Shown: positions 20,341 through 29,544, numbered from the stretch's first letter. The stretch: DNA of 64,000 nt from Tenacibaculum pacificus (GCF_027941775.1 NZ_CP115917.1:2585001-2649000), one strand, 5' to 3'. A program made the numbers and translations. The notes: generated from the letters alone by a model not told the origin.

Positions 20341-20482
20341 TATCTTTTATATTTATCTTTAAATTAAAAATTATAACTCAAATTAATTAATACTGCAAAG
20401 ATGAAGTACATTACAAATTACAAACGGTTAGTAATCATTTGTTTTCGTTTGTAAATGAATGTAAATGTTTAATTATTTTTAA

Positions 20483-20490
20483 TACTTTTG
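20483..20490 (+). promoter_or_regulatory. Candidate -7 box (TACTTTTG) before the 20528 gene
   Basis: TACTTTTG matches TAnnTTTG, 37 bases before the ATG at 20528. No clear -33 TTG was found at proper spacing. Confidence 0.4.
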
Positions 20491-20527
20491 TTATCAGTGG
20501 ATTATAATATATTCTGATAAAAAACTT

Positions 20528-20878
20528 ATGAGTGATAAAAAATGTTTAGAATGTAACGAAAAAGTAATTGGAAGAATTGATAAAAAATTTTGTTCTGATT
20601 ATTGCCGAAATACGTATAATAATAAAGTAAATAAAGAGAGTAAAAATTTAATCAGAAATACAAATAATCGACTACGTAAAAATCATAAAATACTTACCGA
20701 TTTAAACATATCAGGAAAAACAAAAGTTAGCAGACGTAAACTATTTGATAAAGGGTTTGATTTTAAATTTATCACTTCATTATACACCACCAAAACAGGA
20801 AATACCTACTACTATGTATATGACCAAGGGTATTTAGTTTTAGATACTGAACTTTACTTATTAGTAAAACAAGATTAA
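20528..20878 (+). CDS. Small zinc-ribbon protein of unknown function
   Basis: A 116-residue basic protein. The N-terminus holds four cysteines in the pattern CLEC ... CSDYC (positions about 5, 8, 22 and 26), a treble-clef or zinc-ribbon type metal site. A lysine/arginine-rich helical part and a C-terminal aromatic block (TKTGNTYYYVYDQGYLVL) follow. It resembles small conserved Bacteroidota proteins of unknown role; the zinc finger and positive charge suggest nucleic acid contact, which is inference only. It is transcribed divergently from ssb. Confidence 0.7.
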   Translation: MSDKKCLECNEKVIGRIDKKFCSDYCRNTYNNKVNKESKNLIRNTNNRLRKNHKILTDLNISGKTKVSRRKLFDKGFDFKFITSLYTTKTGNTYYYVYDQGYLVLDTELYLLVKQD

Positions 20879-20882
20879 ACTA

Positions 20883-20921
20883 AAAAAAGCCTTTAATTAT
20901 TAATAATTAAAGGCTTTTTTT
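20883..20921. terminator. Bidirectional terminator between the zinc-ribbon gene and pyk
   Basis: A long stem AAAGCCTTTAATTATT / AATAATTAAAGGCTTT with flanking A and T runs on its two sides, placed between two converging genes. Confidence 0.88.
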
Positions 20922-20938
20922 ATAGTATTTTTTAATTT

Positions 20939-22366
20939 TTAGTCTATATGAGATACACGTAAGGTATTCACCATACCTTTTGCTTGTACAGGCATTGATG
21001 ATAGATTAATCATAAAATCACCTGCTTTTACAAAACCTTTTTCTTTTGCTATTTCATTAATATCTTCAAGCGTATCGTCAGTACTTAAATCTCTATCATA
21101 ATAAAAGGCTCTAACTCCCCATAAAAGATTTAATTTACCAAGTATTCTTTTTTCAGATGAAAAAGCTAATACATGTGATTTTGGTCGCCATGCAGAAACT
21201 TGAAAAGCCGTATAACCACTATTTGTTAAAGTTGTAATAGCAGAAGCTTTCATATCATCAGCCATTAAAGCAGCGTGATGGCATACTGATTTTGTTATAA
21301 ATCTATTAGTACGAATATGCGGAGCTTCTTGTGGAACTTTTATTAAGCTAGAATACTCAACACTTTCAATAATTTCAGTCATCTTTTTGATAACTTTTAA
21401 AGGATGTTTACCTACTGATGTTTCACCAGAAAGCATTACTGCATCTGCCCCATCCATAATTGAATTTGCTACATCGTTTACCTCAGCTCTTGTTGGAACA
21501 GCGTTTTCAATCATTGTTTCCATCATTTGCGTAGCAATAATTACAGGAATTCTTGCTTGCTTAGCTCTTCTAACTAACATTTTTTGAATTAAAGGAACGT
21601 CTTGCATAGGTACTTCTACACCTAAATCTCCACGAGCAACCATTAATCCATCGCAATATGGAATTAAAGCATCAATATTTTCAACAGCTTCAGGTTTTTC
21701 AATTTTAGCAATTACAGGAACTCTATATCTTGATTTCTGCTTAATTAAATCACGTAAAATACGTAAATCTTCAGGAGTTCTTACAAAAGATAATGCAACC
21801 CAATCAACTTCTTGTTCTAAAGCAAAAGTTACATCACGCTTATCTTTTTCAGTTAATGCAGGTAAAGAAATGTTTGTATTTGGTAAATTAACCCCTTTTT
21901 TTGATTTTAAAGCACCACCAACAATTACTTTGGTAACTACTTCTGTATTTTTATCTGTAGAAATAACTTCAAATAATAATTTACCATCATCAACTAATAT
22001 TTGCTCTCCTACTTTTACATCCTGAGGAAAACGTTGATAAGTCATAAAGGCTTTTTCATTTGTTCCTTTACATTCTTCAGTAGTAAAAGTAAAAGTATTA
22101 CCTTCTTTTACCTCTACATCATCGTTCATAACACCTACTCTTAACTTAGGACCTTGTAAATCTGCTAAAATTGCTAGGTTATAACCTTTTTCTTCATTAA
22201 TTTCTCTAATATCACGAATACGCTCTTTTACGTTATCATAATCAGCATGAGAAAAATTAACTCTAAAAACATTAACTCCAGCAGTTGCCATTTCAGTTAA
22301 AATTTCTTTTGTATTGATTGCAGGCCCTAAGGTTGCTACAATTTTTGTTTTTTTGTTGTGTGGCAT
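20939..22366 (-). CDS. pyk: Pyruvate kinase
   Basis: A 475-residue glycolytic enzyme that converts phosphoenolpyruvate and ADP to pyruvate and ATP. Signature blocks are KTKIVATLGPA at the start, NVFRVNFSHADYDN, the active site region VPVIAKIEKPEAVENID, GLMVARGDLGVEVP and VIIATQMMETMIENAVPTRAE. The C-terminal domain has KSVCHHAALMADDMKA. It is full length. Its ATG lies 3 bases downstream of the stop of the IPExxxVDY gene, so both form an operon. Confidence 0.97.
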   Translation of the reverse strand: MPHNKKTKIVATLGPAINTKEILTEMATAGVNVFRVNFSHADYDNVKERIRDIREINEEKGYNLAILADLQGPKLRVGVMNDDVEVKEGNTFTFTTEECKGTNEKAFMTYQRFPQDVKVGEQILVDDGKLLFEVISTDKNTEVVTKVIVGGALKSKKGVNLPNTNISLPALTEKDKRDVTFALEQEVDWVALSFVRTPEDLRILRDLIKQKSRYRVPVIAKIEKPEAVENIDALIPYCDGLMVARGDLGVEVPMQDVPLIQKMLVRRAKQARIPVIIATQMMETMIENAVPTRAEVNDVANSIMDGADAVMLSGETSVGKHPLKVIKKMTEIIESVEYSSLIKVPQEAPHIRTNRFITKSVCHHAALMADDMKASAITTLTNSGYTAFQVSAWRPKSHVLAFSSEKRILGKLNLLWGVRAFYYDRDLSTDDTLEDINEIAKEKGFVKAGDFMINLSSMPVQAKGMVNTLRVSHID

Positions 22367-22369
22367 AAT

Positions 22370-22840
22370 TTAAAATATTAAAAAATCTTTCGACTTTAAG
22401 GATTCAACCTCTACTTCGTATGAGGTTATAATTTGGGGTATATTATTTATTACTTCAATTGTTTTCACAATATGTTCAATATCAAAACCGCTTTCTATTT
22501 TTAAAAAAAAATCTATTTTTTGTTTTTCGGGTACAAGATATCTGACAGAATAATTTTGTTCAAAAAGACTTGTTTTTACTGTTTTATTATTAAGTTTATA
22601 AACATTAGCTATTAAAAACCAATCATAACCTAATTCTGTATTAGTATATTCATATACAGTATAAAAAGATGTATTATTCTTTTCAGTAAAATCTAAATTG
22701 TAAGCAGCCTGACTAAACTTTATATTTAAGTCTCTATTTAGTAAATAGGCTAATTTATATTCATTTAGCATTGTATGAATACCTATTAAAGTATAATCAT
22801 TAATAGATAATTCATTAATATTTAATGCATGAGTAACCAT
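22370..22840 (-). CDS. IPExxxVDY family protein
   Basis: A 156-residue cytoplasmic protein. Its family is named after a short conserved block near the middle of the chain, seen here as VPEKQKIDFFLKI. No enzymatic motif is known. The family is restricted to Bacteroidota and almost always lies directly upstream of pyruvate kinase and near rnc-fabF-acpP, as it does here: the pyk start follows after 3 bases. A regulatory or structural link with these genes is likely but untested. Confidence 0.85.
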   Translation of the reverse strand: MVTHALNINELSINDYTLIGIHTMLNEYKLAYLLNRDLNIKFSQAAYNLDFTEKNNTSFYTVYEYTNTELGYDWFLIANVYKLNNKTVKTSLFEQNYSVRYLVPEKQKIDFFLKIESGFDIEHIVKTIEVINNIPQIITSYEVEVESLKSKDFLIF

Positions 22841-22922
22841 AAAACAATTATTTGTTTATGGCTAAATTACTAAATGTATATAAATATAATGTGAATTTTA
22901 AGAAAACGTTTTATTCCTAATG

Positions 22923-23660
22923 TTAAGAATTTTCCATTTGGGTTTGCATAGCAAAATATGCTCTATTAGCAGCTATTTCTTGTGCTTTTTTCTTTGAAGT
23001 TGCTCTTCCTTTAGCTACAACCTTACCTTCAATATTAAGGGTTACACTAAAATATTTTGTATTTTGATTACCAGAATCTTCAAATGATTCAAATTTATAC
23101 TTCTTTTTATTCTTCTGACACCACTCAATAACGTATCCTTTATAACTAGATATTTTACCTTCTAATCGTTCAATGTCTACATATGGTAATATTACCTGTT
23201 CGTAAATAAATTGATGACAATAATTATAACCTCTATCTAAATAAATAGCACCGACTAAAGCTTCAAAAATATTGCCGTAAAGATTATTACTAATATTCTC
23301 ATCAGGCATATTACTTTTTACAAATCGAAATAAATTTAAATCTTTACCCAAAGTATTTAGGTGCGATCTACTCACTACCTTAGATCGCATCTGTGTTAAA
23401 TACCCTTCGTCTCCTGCTGGAACTTTTTTATATAAATAAGACGCCATTACAGACCCTAAAATTGCATCGCCTAAAAATTCTAAGCGCTCATAATTAATAG
23501 GATTTCCTTTTTTATCAACTAATTTTAAAGACCTATGTGTAAAAGCTTTTTTATAGTGTGAAAGCTTTATTGGTTTAAAATTAAGCAGTTCTTTTAACTC
23601 GTAGTAAAATTTTTCATCCTCTTTATTCTGGGGTTTAACGATTCTACGAAGAAAATTCAT
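22923..23660 (-). CDS. rnc: Ribonuclease III
   Basis: A 245-residue double-strand-specific endoribonuclease that processes rRNA and other RNAs. The signature is NYERLEFLGDAILGSVMA at about 56-73 with Glu61 and Asp65. The second catalytic cluster is NIFEALVGAIYLD around 130-142, with Glu133. The place of the usual Asp three residues earlier is Asn130, which could be a lineage-specific form. A double-stranded RNA-binding domain covers about 165-240 (SKKKAQEIAANRAYF). It starts 6 bases after fabF ends. Confidence 0.95.
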   Translation of the reverse strand: MNFLRRIVKPQNKEDEKFYYELKELLNFKPIKLSHYKKAFTHRSLKLVDKKGNPINYERLEFLGDAILGSVMASYLYKKVPAGDEGYLTQMRSKVVSRSHLNTLGKDLNLFRFVKSNMPDENISNNLYGNIFEALVGAIYLDRGYNYCHQFIYEQVILPYVDIERLEGKISSYKGYVIEWCQKNKKKYKFESFEDSGNQNTKYFSVTLNIEGKVVAKGRATSKKKAQEIAANRAYFAMQTQMENS

Positions 23661-23666
23661 ATATGA

Positions 23667-24917
23667 TTAATCTAATTTTCTAAAAGCTACACAAGCGTTA
23701 TGCCCACCAAAACCAAATGTATTACTCATTGCTATTTTAATGTCTCTTTTCTGAGGCTTATTTAACGTTAAGTTTAAATCAGGATTAATATTTTCATCTG
23801 GGTTTTCATGATTAATTGTTGGAGGAATAATACCATATTCCATTGCTAATATAGCAGCAATAGATTCAATAGCTCCTGCAGCGCCTAATAAATGACCTGT
23901 CATAGACTTAGTTGAATTTATATTCATAGTCTTAGCATGGTCTCCAAAAACTTCAGAAATAGCTTTTAACTCGGCAACATCACCTAAAGGAGTCGAAGTT
24001 CCATGAGTATTAATATGGTCAACATCCTCTGGTTTTAAGCCAGCATTTTCAAGACAGTTTTTCATTACAGCAATAACACCAATTCCTTCAGGATGTGGTG
24101 CAGTCATATGGTAAGCGTCAGAAGACATACCTCCACCAATAACTTCTGCATAAATTTTAGCTCCACGAGCTTTAGCATATTCGTATTCTTCTAATACAAG
24201 TGCTCCTGCTCCTTCTCCTAAAACAAATCCATCACGTTCACTATCAAAAGGTTTTGATGCTGATTTATGATTTTCATTATTAGTAGAAAGTGCGTGCATT
24301 GCGTTAAATCCACCAACACCTGCTTGTGTAATAGCTGCTTCACTACCACCTGTTACAATTACATCACAATATCCTAATCTGATATAGTTTAAAGCATCAA
24401 TCATCGCATTTGCTGATGATGCACACGCAGATACTGTTGTATAATTAGGTCCCATAAATCCATTTTTAATAGAAATATGACCTGGTGCAATATCAGCAAT
24501 CATTTTAGGTATAAAAAATGGATTAAATCTTGGTGTACCGTCTCCAGCACCAAAATTCATAGCCTCATTTTGAAAAGTTTCTAAACCTCCAATACCAGCT
24601 CCCCAAATAACACCTACTCTTAATTTATTTATTGTGTCTAGGTCTAGCTTTGAATCTGTAATAGCTTCATCAGCAGCAACTACTGCATATTGCGTAAACC
24701 TATCCATTTTACGTGCATCTTTCCTATTTATGAAATCTGTTACGTTAAAATCTTTTAACTCACATGCAAAACGAGTTTTGAACTTGGCAGCATCGAAATT
24801 CGTTATAGGCGCTGCTCCGCTAACTCCGTTAACTAAGCTATTCCAATATTCTTCTTTATTATTTCCTATTGGCGTTAATGCGCCAAGTCCAGTTACTACA
24901 ACTCGTTTTAATTGCAT
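23667..24917 (-). CDS. fabF: Beta-ketoacyl-ACP synthase II
   Basis: A 416-residue condensing enzyme of fatty acid elongation. The catalytic Cys165 is in TVSACASSAN, and the two active histidines are His305 in NTHGTSTPLGD and His342 in MTGHLLGAAG. The length is that of FabF. It lies between acpP (18 bases upstream) and rnc (6 bases downstream), a classical gene order in Bacteroidota. The start ATG at 24917 is supported by the start block LKRVVVTGLGALTPIG. Confidence 0.97.
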   Translation of the reverse strand: MQLKRVVVTGLGALTPIGNNKEEYWNSLVNGVSGAAPITNFDAAKFKTRFACELKDFNVTDFINRKDARKMDRFTQYAVVAADEAITDSKLDLDTINKLRVGVIWGAGIGGLETFQNEAMNFGAGDGTPRFNPFFIPKMIADIAPGHISIKNGFMGPNYTTVSACASSANAMIDALNYIRLGYCDVIVTGGSEAAITQAGVGGFNAMHALSTNNENHKSASKPFDSERDGFVLGEGAGALVLEEYEYAKARGAKIYAEVIGGGMSSDAYHMTAPHPEGIGVIAVMKNCLENAGLKPEDVDHINTHGTSTPLGDVAELKAISEVFGDHAKTMNINSTKSMTGHLLGAAGAIESIAAILAMEYGIIPPTINHENPDENINPDLNLTLNKPQKRDIKIAMSNTFGFGGHNACVAFRKLD

Positions 24918-24935
24918 ATGAATTTTATATAATTA

Positions 24936-25172
24936 TTATTTTTTAGCTTCTTCAATATAGCTAACTGCCTGACCTACAGTTCCGATGTTTTCTGCTTGAT
25001 CGTCTGGAATTTGGATATCAAATTCTTTTTCGAATTCCATGATTAATTCAACAGTATCTAAAGAATCTGCTCCTAAATCATTTGTGAAGCTTGCTTCGTT
25101 AGTTACTTCGTTATCGTCTACTCCTAATTTGTCTACGATAATTGCTTTTACTCTTGATGCTATGTCTGACAT
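24936..25172 (-). CDS. acpP: Acyl carrier protein
   Basis: The natural protein is 78 residues from the ATG at 25172 ([18 protein letters not shown]); the longer open frame upstream is not conserved-looking and crosses the promoter. Ser37 in [16 protein letters not shown] is the phosphopantetheine site, surrounded by the expected acidic helix II. It carries growing fatty acyl chains for fabF next door. It is the first gene of the acpP-fabF-rnc operon and is divergent from purN. Confidence 0.96.
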   Translation of the reverse strand: MSDIASRVKAIIVDKLGVDDNEVTNEASFTNDLGADSLDTVELIMEFEKEFDIQIPDDQAENIGTVGQAVSYIEEAKK

Positions 25173-25203
25173 AATTTGTTTGTTTTTAAATTTAAAGTCG
25201 AGG

Positions 25204-25211
25204 CAAAAATA
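25204..25211 (-). promoter_or_regulatory. Candidate -7 box (TATTTTTG, minus strand) of acpP
   Basis: The minus strand reads TATTTTTG 31 bases before the acpP ATG, matching TAnnTTTG. It lies in the divergent gap with purN. Confidence 0.45.
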
Positions 25212-25350
25212 CAAATCTTAACTATTAATTCTAACTTTTGCTCAAAAATGTGGTGTTTAATATTAAAAAAAAAATGAATATTTTGCTACAAACACCGTGG
25301 TTGTTAATAATAATGCTTTTTTTTGTAGTAACAAAATAACATATTTAAAG

Positions 25351-25920
25351 ATGAAACGTATCGTAATTCTTGCTTCAGGTTCGGGTAGTAATGCCGAAAA
25401 TATTATTAAATACTTTCAAAAAAGTAAAATTGCTACTGTTACTCATGTACTATCTAACAATCAGCACGCCAAAGTTTTTGACAGATGTGAACGCTTAAAT
25501 ATTGATGCTTCTTTGTTTGATAAACAAGCATTTACCGAAGATGACACTGTTTTATCTTTTTTACAAGTAGAAGCTGACATAATTATACTTGCTGGTTTTT
25601 TATGGCGAATTCCTGCTAAAATAGTAACTGAATTTCCTAATAAAATTATAAATATTCATCCTGCTTTACTACCAAAATATGGTGGAAAAGGTATGTACGG
25701 TATGAATGTTCATAAGGCTGTAAAAGAAAATAATGAAACCGAAACAGGTATTACAATTCATTATGTAAATGAAAATTATGATGAAGGTGCTATTATTTTT
25801 CAAGCCAAAACAGCTTTAACTTCTTCAGATTCGTCAGAAGATATTGCTGATAAAATTCATATTTTAGAGCAAGAGCATTTTCCTAAAGTTATTGAAGAGC
25901 TAATTTTAAAAAATGGCTAA
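25351..25920 (+). CDS. purN: Phosphoribosylglycinamide formyltransferase
   Basis: A 189-residue purine biosynthesis enzyme that moves a formyl group from 10-formyltetrahydrofolate to GAR. The start block RIVILASGSGSNAENII fixes the ATG at 25351; an upstream in-frame start has no conserved sequence. The catalytic triad region shows NIHPALLPKYGG and HYVNENYDEGAII. The gene is divergent from acpP and overlaps the start of rnhA by 8 bases (25913-25920). Confidence 0.95.
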   Translation: MKRIVILASGSGSNAENIIKYFQKSKIATVTHVLSNNQHAKVFDRCERLNIDASLFDKQAFTEDDTVLSFLQVEADIIILAGFLWRIPAKIVTEFPNKIINIHPALLPKYGGKGMYGMNVHKAVKENNETETGITIHYVNENYDEGAIIFQAKTALTSSDSSEDIADKIHILEQEHFPKVIEELILKNG

Positions 25921-26547
25921 AAAAAATATTACGTTGTTTGGAAAGGTAAAAAAACAGGTATTTACACATCTTGGAATGATTGTAAAAAACAAATAACAGC
26001 TTTTCAAGGAGCAGAATACAAGGCTTTTATCGATAAAAAACAAGCAGAAATTGCTTTTACAAAAACTTATAACGATTATAAAGGAAAGGATACCAAAAAA
26101 GTTGTTTTATCTGCTAAAGAAAAAGCAACTTATGGAACACCCAATTTAGAAAGTATTTCTGTAGATGCTGCTTGTGCAGGAAATCCTGGAATTATGGAAT
26201 ACAGAGGCGTACTAACTAAAAGTAAAAAAGAAATTTTTAGGCTAGGACCTTTTAAAAAAGGCACCAATAATATTGGCGAATTTTTAGCTTTAGTACATGG
26301 AATTGCACTTTTGAAAAATAAAAAAATGGATAATTATCCTATTTATTCTGACTCTAGAATTGCTATGAGCTGGGTTCAAAAAAAACAATGCAGAACAAAT
26401 TTAGCTTTTGATGCTAGTAATCAAGAAATTTTAAACTTGATAAAACGTGCCGAAAAATGGCTTAAAGAAAATACATATAAAAATCCAATATTAAAATGGG
26501 AAACAAAGGCTTGGGGAGAAATACCTGCAGATTTTGGACGAAAATAA
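25913..26547 (+). pseudogene. rnhA: Ribonuclease HI with N-terminal RNase H1-type hybrid-binding domain, frameshifted
   Basis: The ATG at 25913 opens MAKK and then the frame fails in the A8 tract at 25919-25926. With one more A, the reading continues YYVVWKGKKTGIYTSWNDC, a clear N-terminal hybrid-binding (caulimovirus/RNase H1-type) domain. It then passes through QAEIAFTKTYNDYKG into the RNase H domain (SVDAACAGNPGIMEYRGV; GEFLALVHGIALL; IYSDSRIAMSWVQ) to the stop at 26547. Catalytic Asp, Glu and Asp are present. The enzyme removes RNA from RNA:DNA hybrids. In the zero frame the tract reads A AAA AAT, so a -1 slip restores the product. A miscounted A-tract is the simpler explanation. Confidence 0.85.
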
Positions 26548-26575
26548 AATAACCGAGCAAAAACTCGGTTATTTA
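26548..26575 (+). terminator. Possible terminator after rnhA
   Basis: A stem ATAACCGAG / CTCGGTTAT with a 5-base A loop directly after the stop. The T tail is weak, so the strength is doubtful. Confidence 0.55.
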
Positions 26576-26596
26576 CATTTTGTTAACTATTCAAAA

Positions 26597-26944
26597 CTAT
26601 TTAATAGCCATTTTTGTTTCTTCTTTCCATGTTTGAACACTTGCTATAATATTATTATTGTAGTCTATTTCTTTTAAACCATCTTCTTTCCACATAAACC
26701 ATTTACCTACTTTTTTACCAGCTTCGTAATGTGCAATTGCAACTTTATTTCCTTTAGAGTCAAAGGCAACCCATGTTCCTGTTAATTTTTTATCCTTAAA
26801 AAAACCTTGTTCTTTTAATTGACCATCTTCAAAAAAGTAGCTAGCTTTTACTAAATCTCCTGCTTTTTCAAATTTTGTTTCTGTACTCTGAGCTTGCAAT
26901 AATGATATCGATAATATACAAACAATTAATATAAATTTTTTCAT
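26597..26944 (-). CDS. Exported YwqK/MORN-like repeat protein
   Basis: A 115-residue protein with a signal peptide ending LLQAQ (about residue 19). The rest has repeated blocks of the YwqK/MORN type: ASYFFEDGQLKEQGFFKDKK, LTGTWVAFDSKGNKV, AHYEAGKKVGKWFMW. Such repeats occur in many Bacteroidota secreted proteins, some of which are labelled antitoxin YwqK without evidence for that role. It is transcribed alone from a region with a TATCTTTG box (26993-27000, minus strand). Function is unknown. Confidence 0.75.
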   Translation of the reverse strand: MKKFILIVCILSISLLQAQSTETKFEKAGDLVKASYFFEDGQLKEQGFFKDKKLTGTWVAFDSKGNKVAIAHYEAGKKVGKWFMWKEDGLKEIDYNNNIIASVQTWKEETKMAIK

Positions 26945-27668
26945 ATCTAGGGGTTTTTAATTTTTTTTAACTTTATCTTAATATTTATAGTTCAAAGATA
27001 ACACTTAATTTTACATAAAACAAACATTCAAGTAACAATTACATAACATTAAGTTAACATTGATGTTTTTAATCCATTATTTCAAAGAGTAAAACGTAGA
27101 TAAGCGCTCTTATTTAAAGGGATTCAAGTGATTATTAAAAAAAAGTTTTTTTAAATATTTTTTTTGTCATCTAATAAAAAAAGAAAGAAATCTTAAAAAA
27201 AGAGAATAAAAGCAAGCTTAGATATTCATCAAAAAATAATAAAATGAATTTTAGTAGTCAATATATAAAGGATACTGTCGATAGCTAAAATACATTTTAA
27301 TACAAATTTTAGAGAAATGAATCGTACACCTATTTTTACTTTGATATGTTTATCAAAAAAACAATAAAAACTACATAACCATATAAATACGATACTTACC
27401 AAAATCGCATACAGAGGTATTTTTGAGAAAAAACAGTAAATTAGTTTATATTCTAATAATTATCTTATCAAGATAAACTCAATTTATAAAGAAACCGTAT
27501 ATAATGCCTTGCAATTTATTAAACGTGAATTAACCGCTGAAAAACGGTGTTTTTTATCTTCTTTAGATTTCGGTTATTTAAATAAGATTGAAGAATTACA
27601 GGAAAGTATCTTTTATATTTAAAAGAAAAGCATAAAAACAAATTACTAACTTTTTAAATTTTTATACA
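26945..27668. other. 724-base gap with a promoter box and decayed coding sequence
   Basis: The left end holds the minus-strand box TATCTTTG at 26993-27000 for the YwqK-like gene. The rest is AT-rich with scattered stops. At 27440-27622 there is an open stretch of about 60 codons without a start (it includes YKETVYNALQFIKRELTAEK and SSLDFGYLNKIEELQ). Its amino acid composition looks coding, unlike its surroundings, so it could be the remnant of a lost gene. I could not name it. No repeat or RNA gene was seen here. Confidence 0.4.
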
Positions 27669-28022
27669 ATGAGCATTATACAATACCTTTTAATCGGATT
27701 AGTTGCTTTTATCCACATTTACATTCTGATTTTAGAAATGGTTTTGTGGACAAAACCAAAAGGAATAAAAACATTTGGGTTAAAAAACAAAGAATTTGCA
27801 GAAGAAACCAAAGTTCTTGCCGCTAATCAAGGTTTATATAATGGGTTCTTAGTAGCTGGATTAATTTGGTCAATATTAACTCAAAAAATAGAAATTGCTA
27901 TTTTCTTTTTATGTTGTGTTTTTATCGCAGGCTTATACGGTACATATTCTACTAAAAAACCAAGAATTTTTATAATTCAATCAATACCTGCTTTATTAGG
28001 AATTATTTCTTTATTTATATAA
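27669..28022 (+). CDS. DUF1304 family membrane protein
   Basis: A 117-residue protein with four membrane helices. The family pattern is visible: VAFIHIYILILEMVLWTKP in helix 1, then the loop with FGLKNKEFAEETKVLAANQG, then GLYNGFLVAGLIWS. Function of the family is unknown. It is followed after 38 bases by the mechanosensitive channel gene in the same direction. The start ATG is preceded by an A/T-rich leader. Confidence 0.88.
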   Translation: MSIIQYLLIGLVAFIHIYILILEMVLWTKPKGIKTFGLKNKEFAEETKVLAANQGLYNGFLVAGLIWSILTQKIEIAIFFLCCVFIAGLYGTYSTKKPRIFIIQSIPALLGIISLFI

Positions 28023-28060
28023 ATATATTTTACATTTACAGCAAACTAAAAATTGATAAA

Positions 28061-28870
28061 ATGGAACAATACATCGAAAAATTTAAAAACTTATTATTTG
28101 AATTCGGACCAAAAGTAATTTCTGCTATGGTTCTTTTAATTGTTGGACTTTGGGTCATTAAAATGATAACCAAGGGTTCTAAAAAATTAATGATTAATCG
28201 TAATTTAGATGCTTCTTTACAAGGTTTTTTCTCTAGTTTAATTGGTTGGGGATTAAAAATATTTTTATTTGTTACTGTTGCAGGACAATTAGGAATAGAA
28301 ACTACTTCTTTTGCCGCAATTATAGCTGCTTTAGGTTTAGCTATTGGTATGGCATTACAAGGTGCTTTATCTAACTTTGCTGGTGGAGCTTTAATTATGG
28401 TTTTTAAACCTTTTAAAATTGGTGATTATATTGAAGCACAAGGAGTGCAAGGATCTGTTAAAGAGATTCAAATATTTACTACAAAATTAAATACTATTGA
28501 TAATAAAGAATTAATTGTTCCTAACGGAATATTATCTAATGGAAACATTATTAATTATTCTTCAGAAGAAAATAGACGTGTTGATTTAGTTTTTGGTGTT
28601 TCTTATGATGCTGATATCAAAGAAACCAAAAATGTATTATTAAGTGTATTAAACAACACGCCATATACATTAACAAACCCTGATAAACCTGCTGTTATGG
28701 TAAGTGAATTAGCAGAAAGCTCTGTTAATTTTACAACAAGAACTTGGGTAAAATCAGCTGATTATTGGGATGCTTATTTTTATATTACTGAAAATATGAA
28801 AATAGAACTTGATAAAGCAGGAATTGAAATACCATATCCTCACGCTGTTGAAATTCAAAAAGAAGCTTAA
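28061..28870 (+). CDS. mscS: Small-conductance mechanosensitive channel (MscS family)
   Basis: A 269-residue minimal MscS channel with three membrane helices. The pore helix is rich in Gly and Ala (AAIIAALGLAIGMALQGALSNFAGGALIM, shown here only as a description of about residues 84-112), followed by the beta domain FKPFKIGDYIEAQGVQGSV and the alpha/beta C-terminal domain up to residue 269. It releases solutes after hypo-osmotic shock. Its stop codon overlaps the stop of the convergent tsaB gene by 3-4 bases, so no terminator fits between them. Confidence 0.93.
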   Translation: MEQYIEKFKNLLFEFGPKVISAMVLLIVGLWVIKMITKGSKKLMINRNLDASLQGFFSSLIGWGLKIFLFVTVAGQLGIETTSFAAIIAALGLAIGMALQGALSNFAGGALIMVFKPFKIGDYIEAQGVQGSVKEIQIFTTKLNTIDNKELIVPNGILSNGNIINYSSEENRRVDLVFGVSYDADIKETKNVLLSVLNNTPYTLTNPDKPAVMVSELAESSVNFTTRTWVKSADYWDAYFYITENMKIELDKAGIEIPYPHAVEIQKEA

Positions 28871-29544
28871 ACTTTCTTTTTTTCAGGAATAGCAACAAAA
28901 TCTTTTAAATAAAAAGGTTCAAAATAAGCGACATCTTCGATGTCGTTTTTTTTGTACTTATTATAACTTAATAAGGCCATTTGTTTTGCTGATGGAAACT
29001 CATCATCTATAAAAATAGCATTATCATTAACAATTACATCTTTACATTTAGCTGCTCCATCACCTAAAAAATAAACTTTTCCTTTTGATAATTCATCTTT
29101 AAAAGAATTTTCGTCAATAATTTCGGCCTTTATTTCACGTACTTTTTCATAAGATTTATTGTAAACTGCTGAATACACTTCCATTCTTCGTGCATCTAAC
29201 ATTGGAACAATTACACCTTCTTCTATAGAAATGCTATGTGCTAAAGAAGCTAATGTTTCAATCGATATTAAAGGTTTATCAATAGCAAAACACATTCCTT
29301 TAGCTGTTGAAACCCCTATGCGAAGCCCAGTATAAGAGCCTGGTCCTTTACTAACAGCTACTGCATCAATAGCATTTGTAGTTATATTAACTTCTTTTAA
29401 AATCTCTTGAATAAAAGGATGTAATTTTTCGGCATGAGAATAATTACCATCATTTAATTCTCTTATTGCTAAAGTTTCTCCGTTTTTTGCTAATGATACC
29501 GAACAATTTTTAGTTGCGGTTTCTATATTTAAAATTATTGCCAA
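28867..29544 (-). CDS. tsaB: tRNA threonylcarbamoyladenosine biosynthesis protein TsaB
   Basis: A 225-residue ASKHA-fold protein that pairs with TsaD and TsaE to make t6A at position 37 of tRNAs reading ANN codons. Diagnostic blocks are ILNIETATKNCSVSLAKNG, VSKGPGSYTGLRIGVSTAK, and PMLDARRMEVYSAVY. The start is TTG at 29544; no in-frame ATG precedes the conserved region. The gene converges with mscS and its upstream neighbour is the tolC-like gene on the same strand, separated by a terminator. Confidence 0.92.
   Translation of the reverse strand: MAIILNIETATKNCSVSLAKNGETLAIRELNDGNYSHAEKLHPFIQEILKEVNITTNAIDAVAVSKGPGSYTGLRIGVSTAKGMCFAIDKPLISIETLASLAHSISIEEGVIVPMLDARRMEVYSAVYNKSYEKVREIKAEIIDENSFKDELSKGKVYFLGDGAAKCKDVIVNDNAIFIDDEFPSAKQMALLSYNKYKKNDIEDVAYFEPFYLKDFVAIPEKKKV

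Noticed and set aside
25173..25214. Longer acyl carrier protein
   Set aside because: The extension covers the -7 box region; family proteins start at MSDIASRV.
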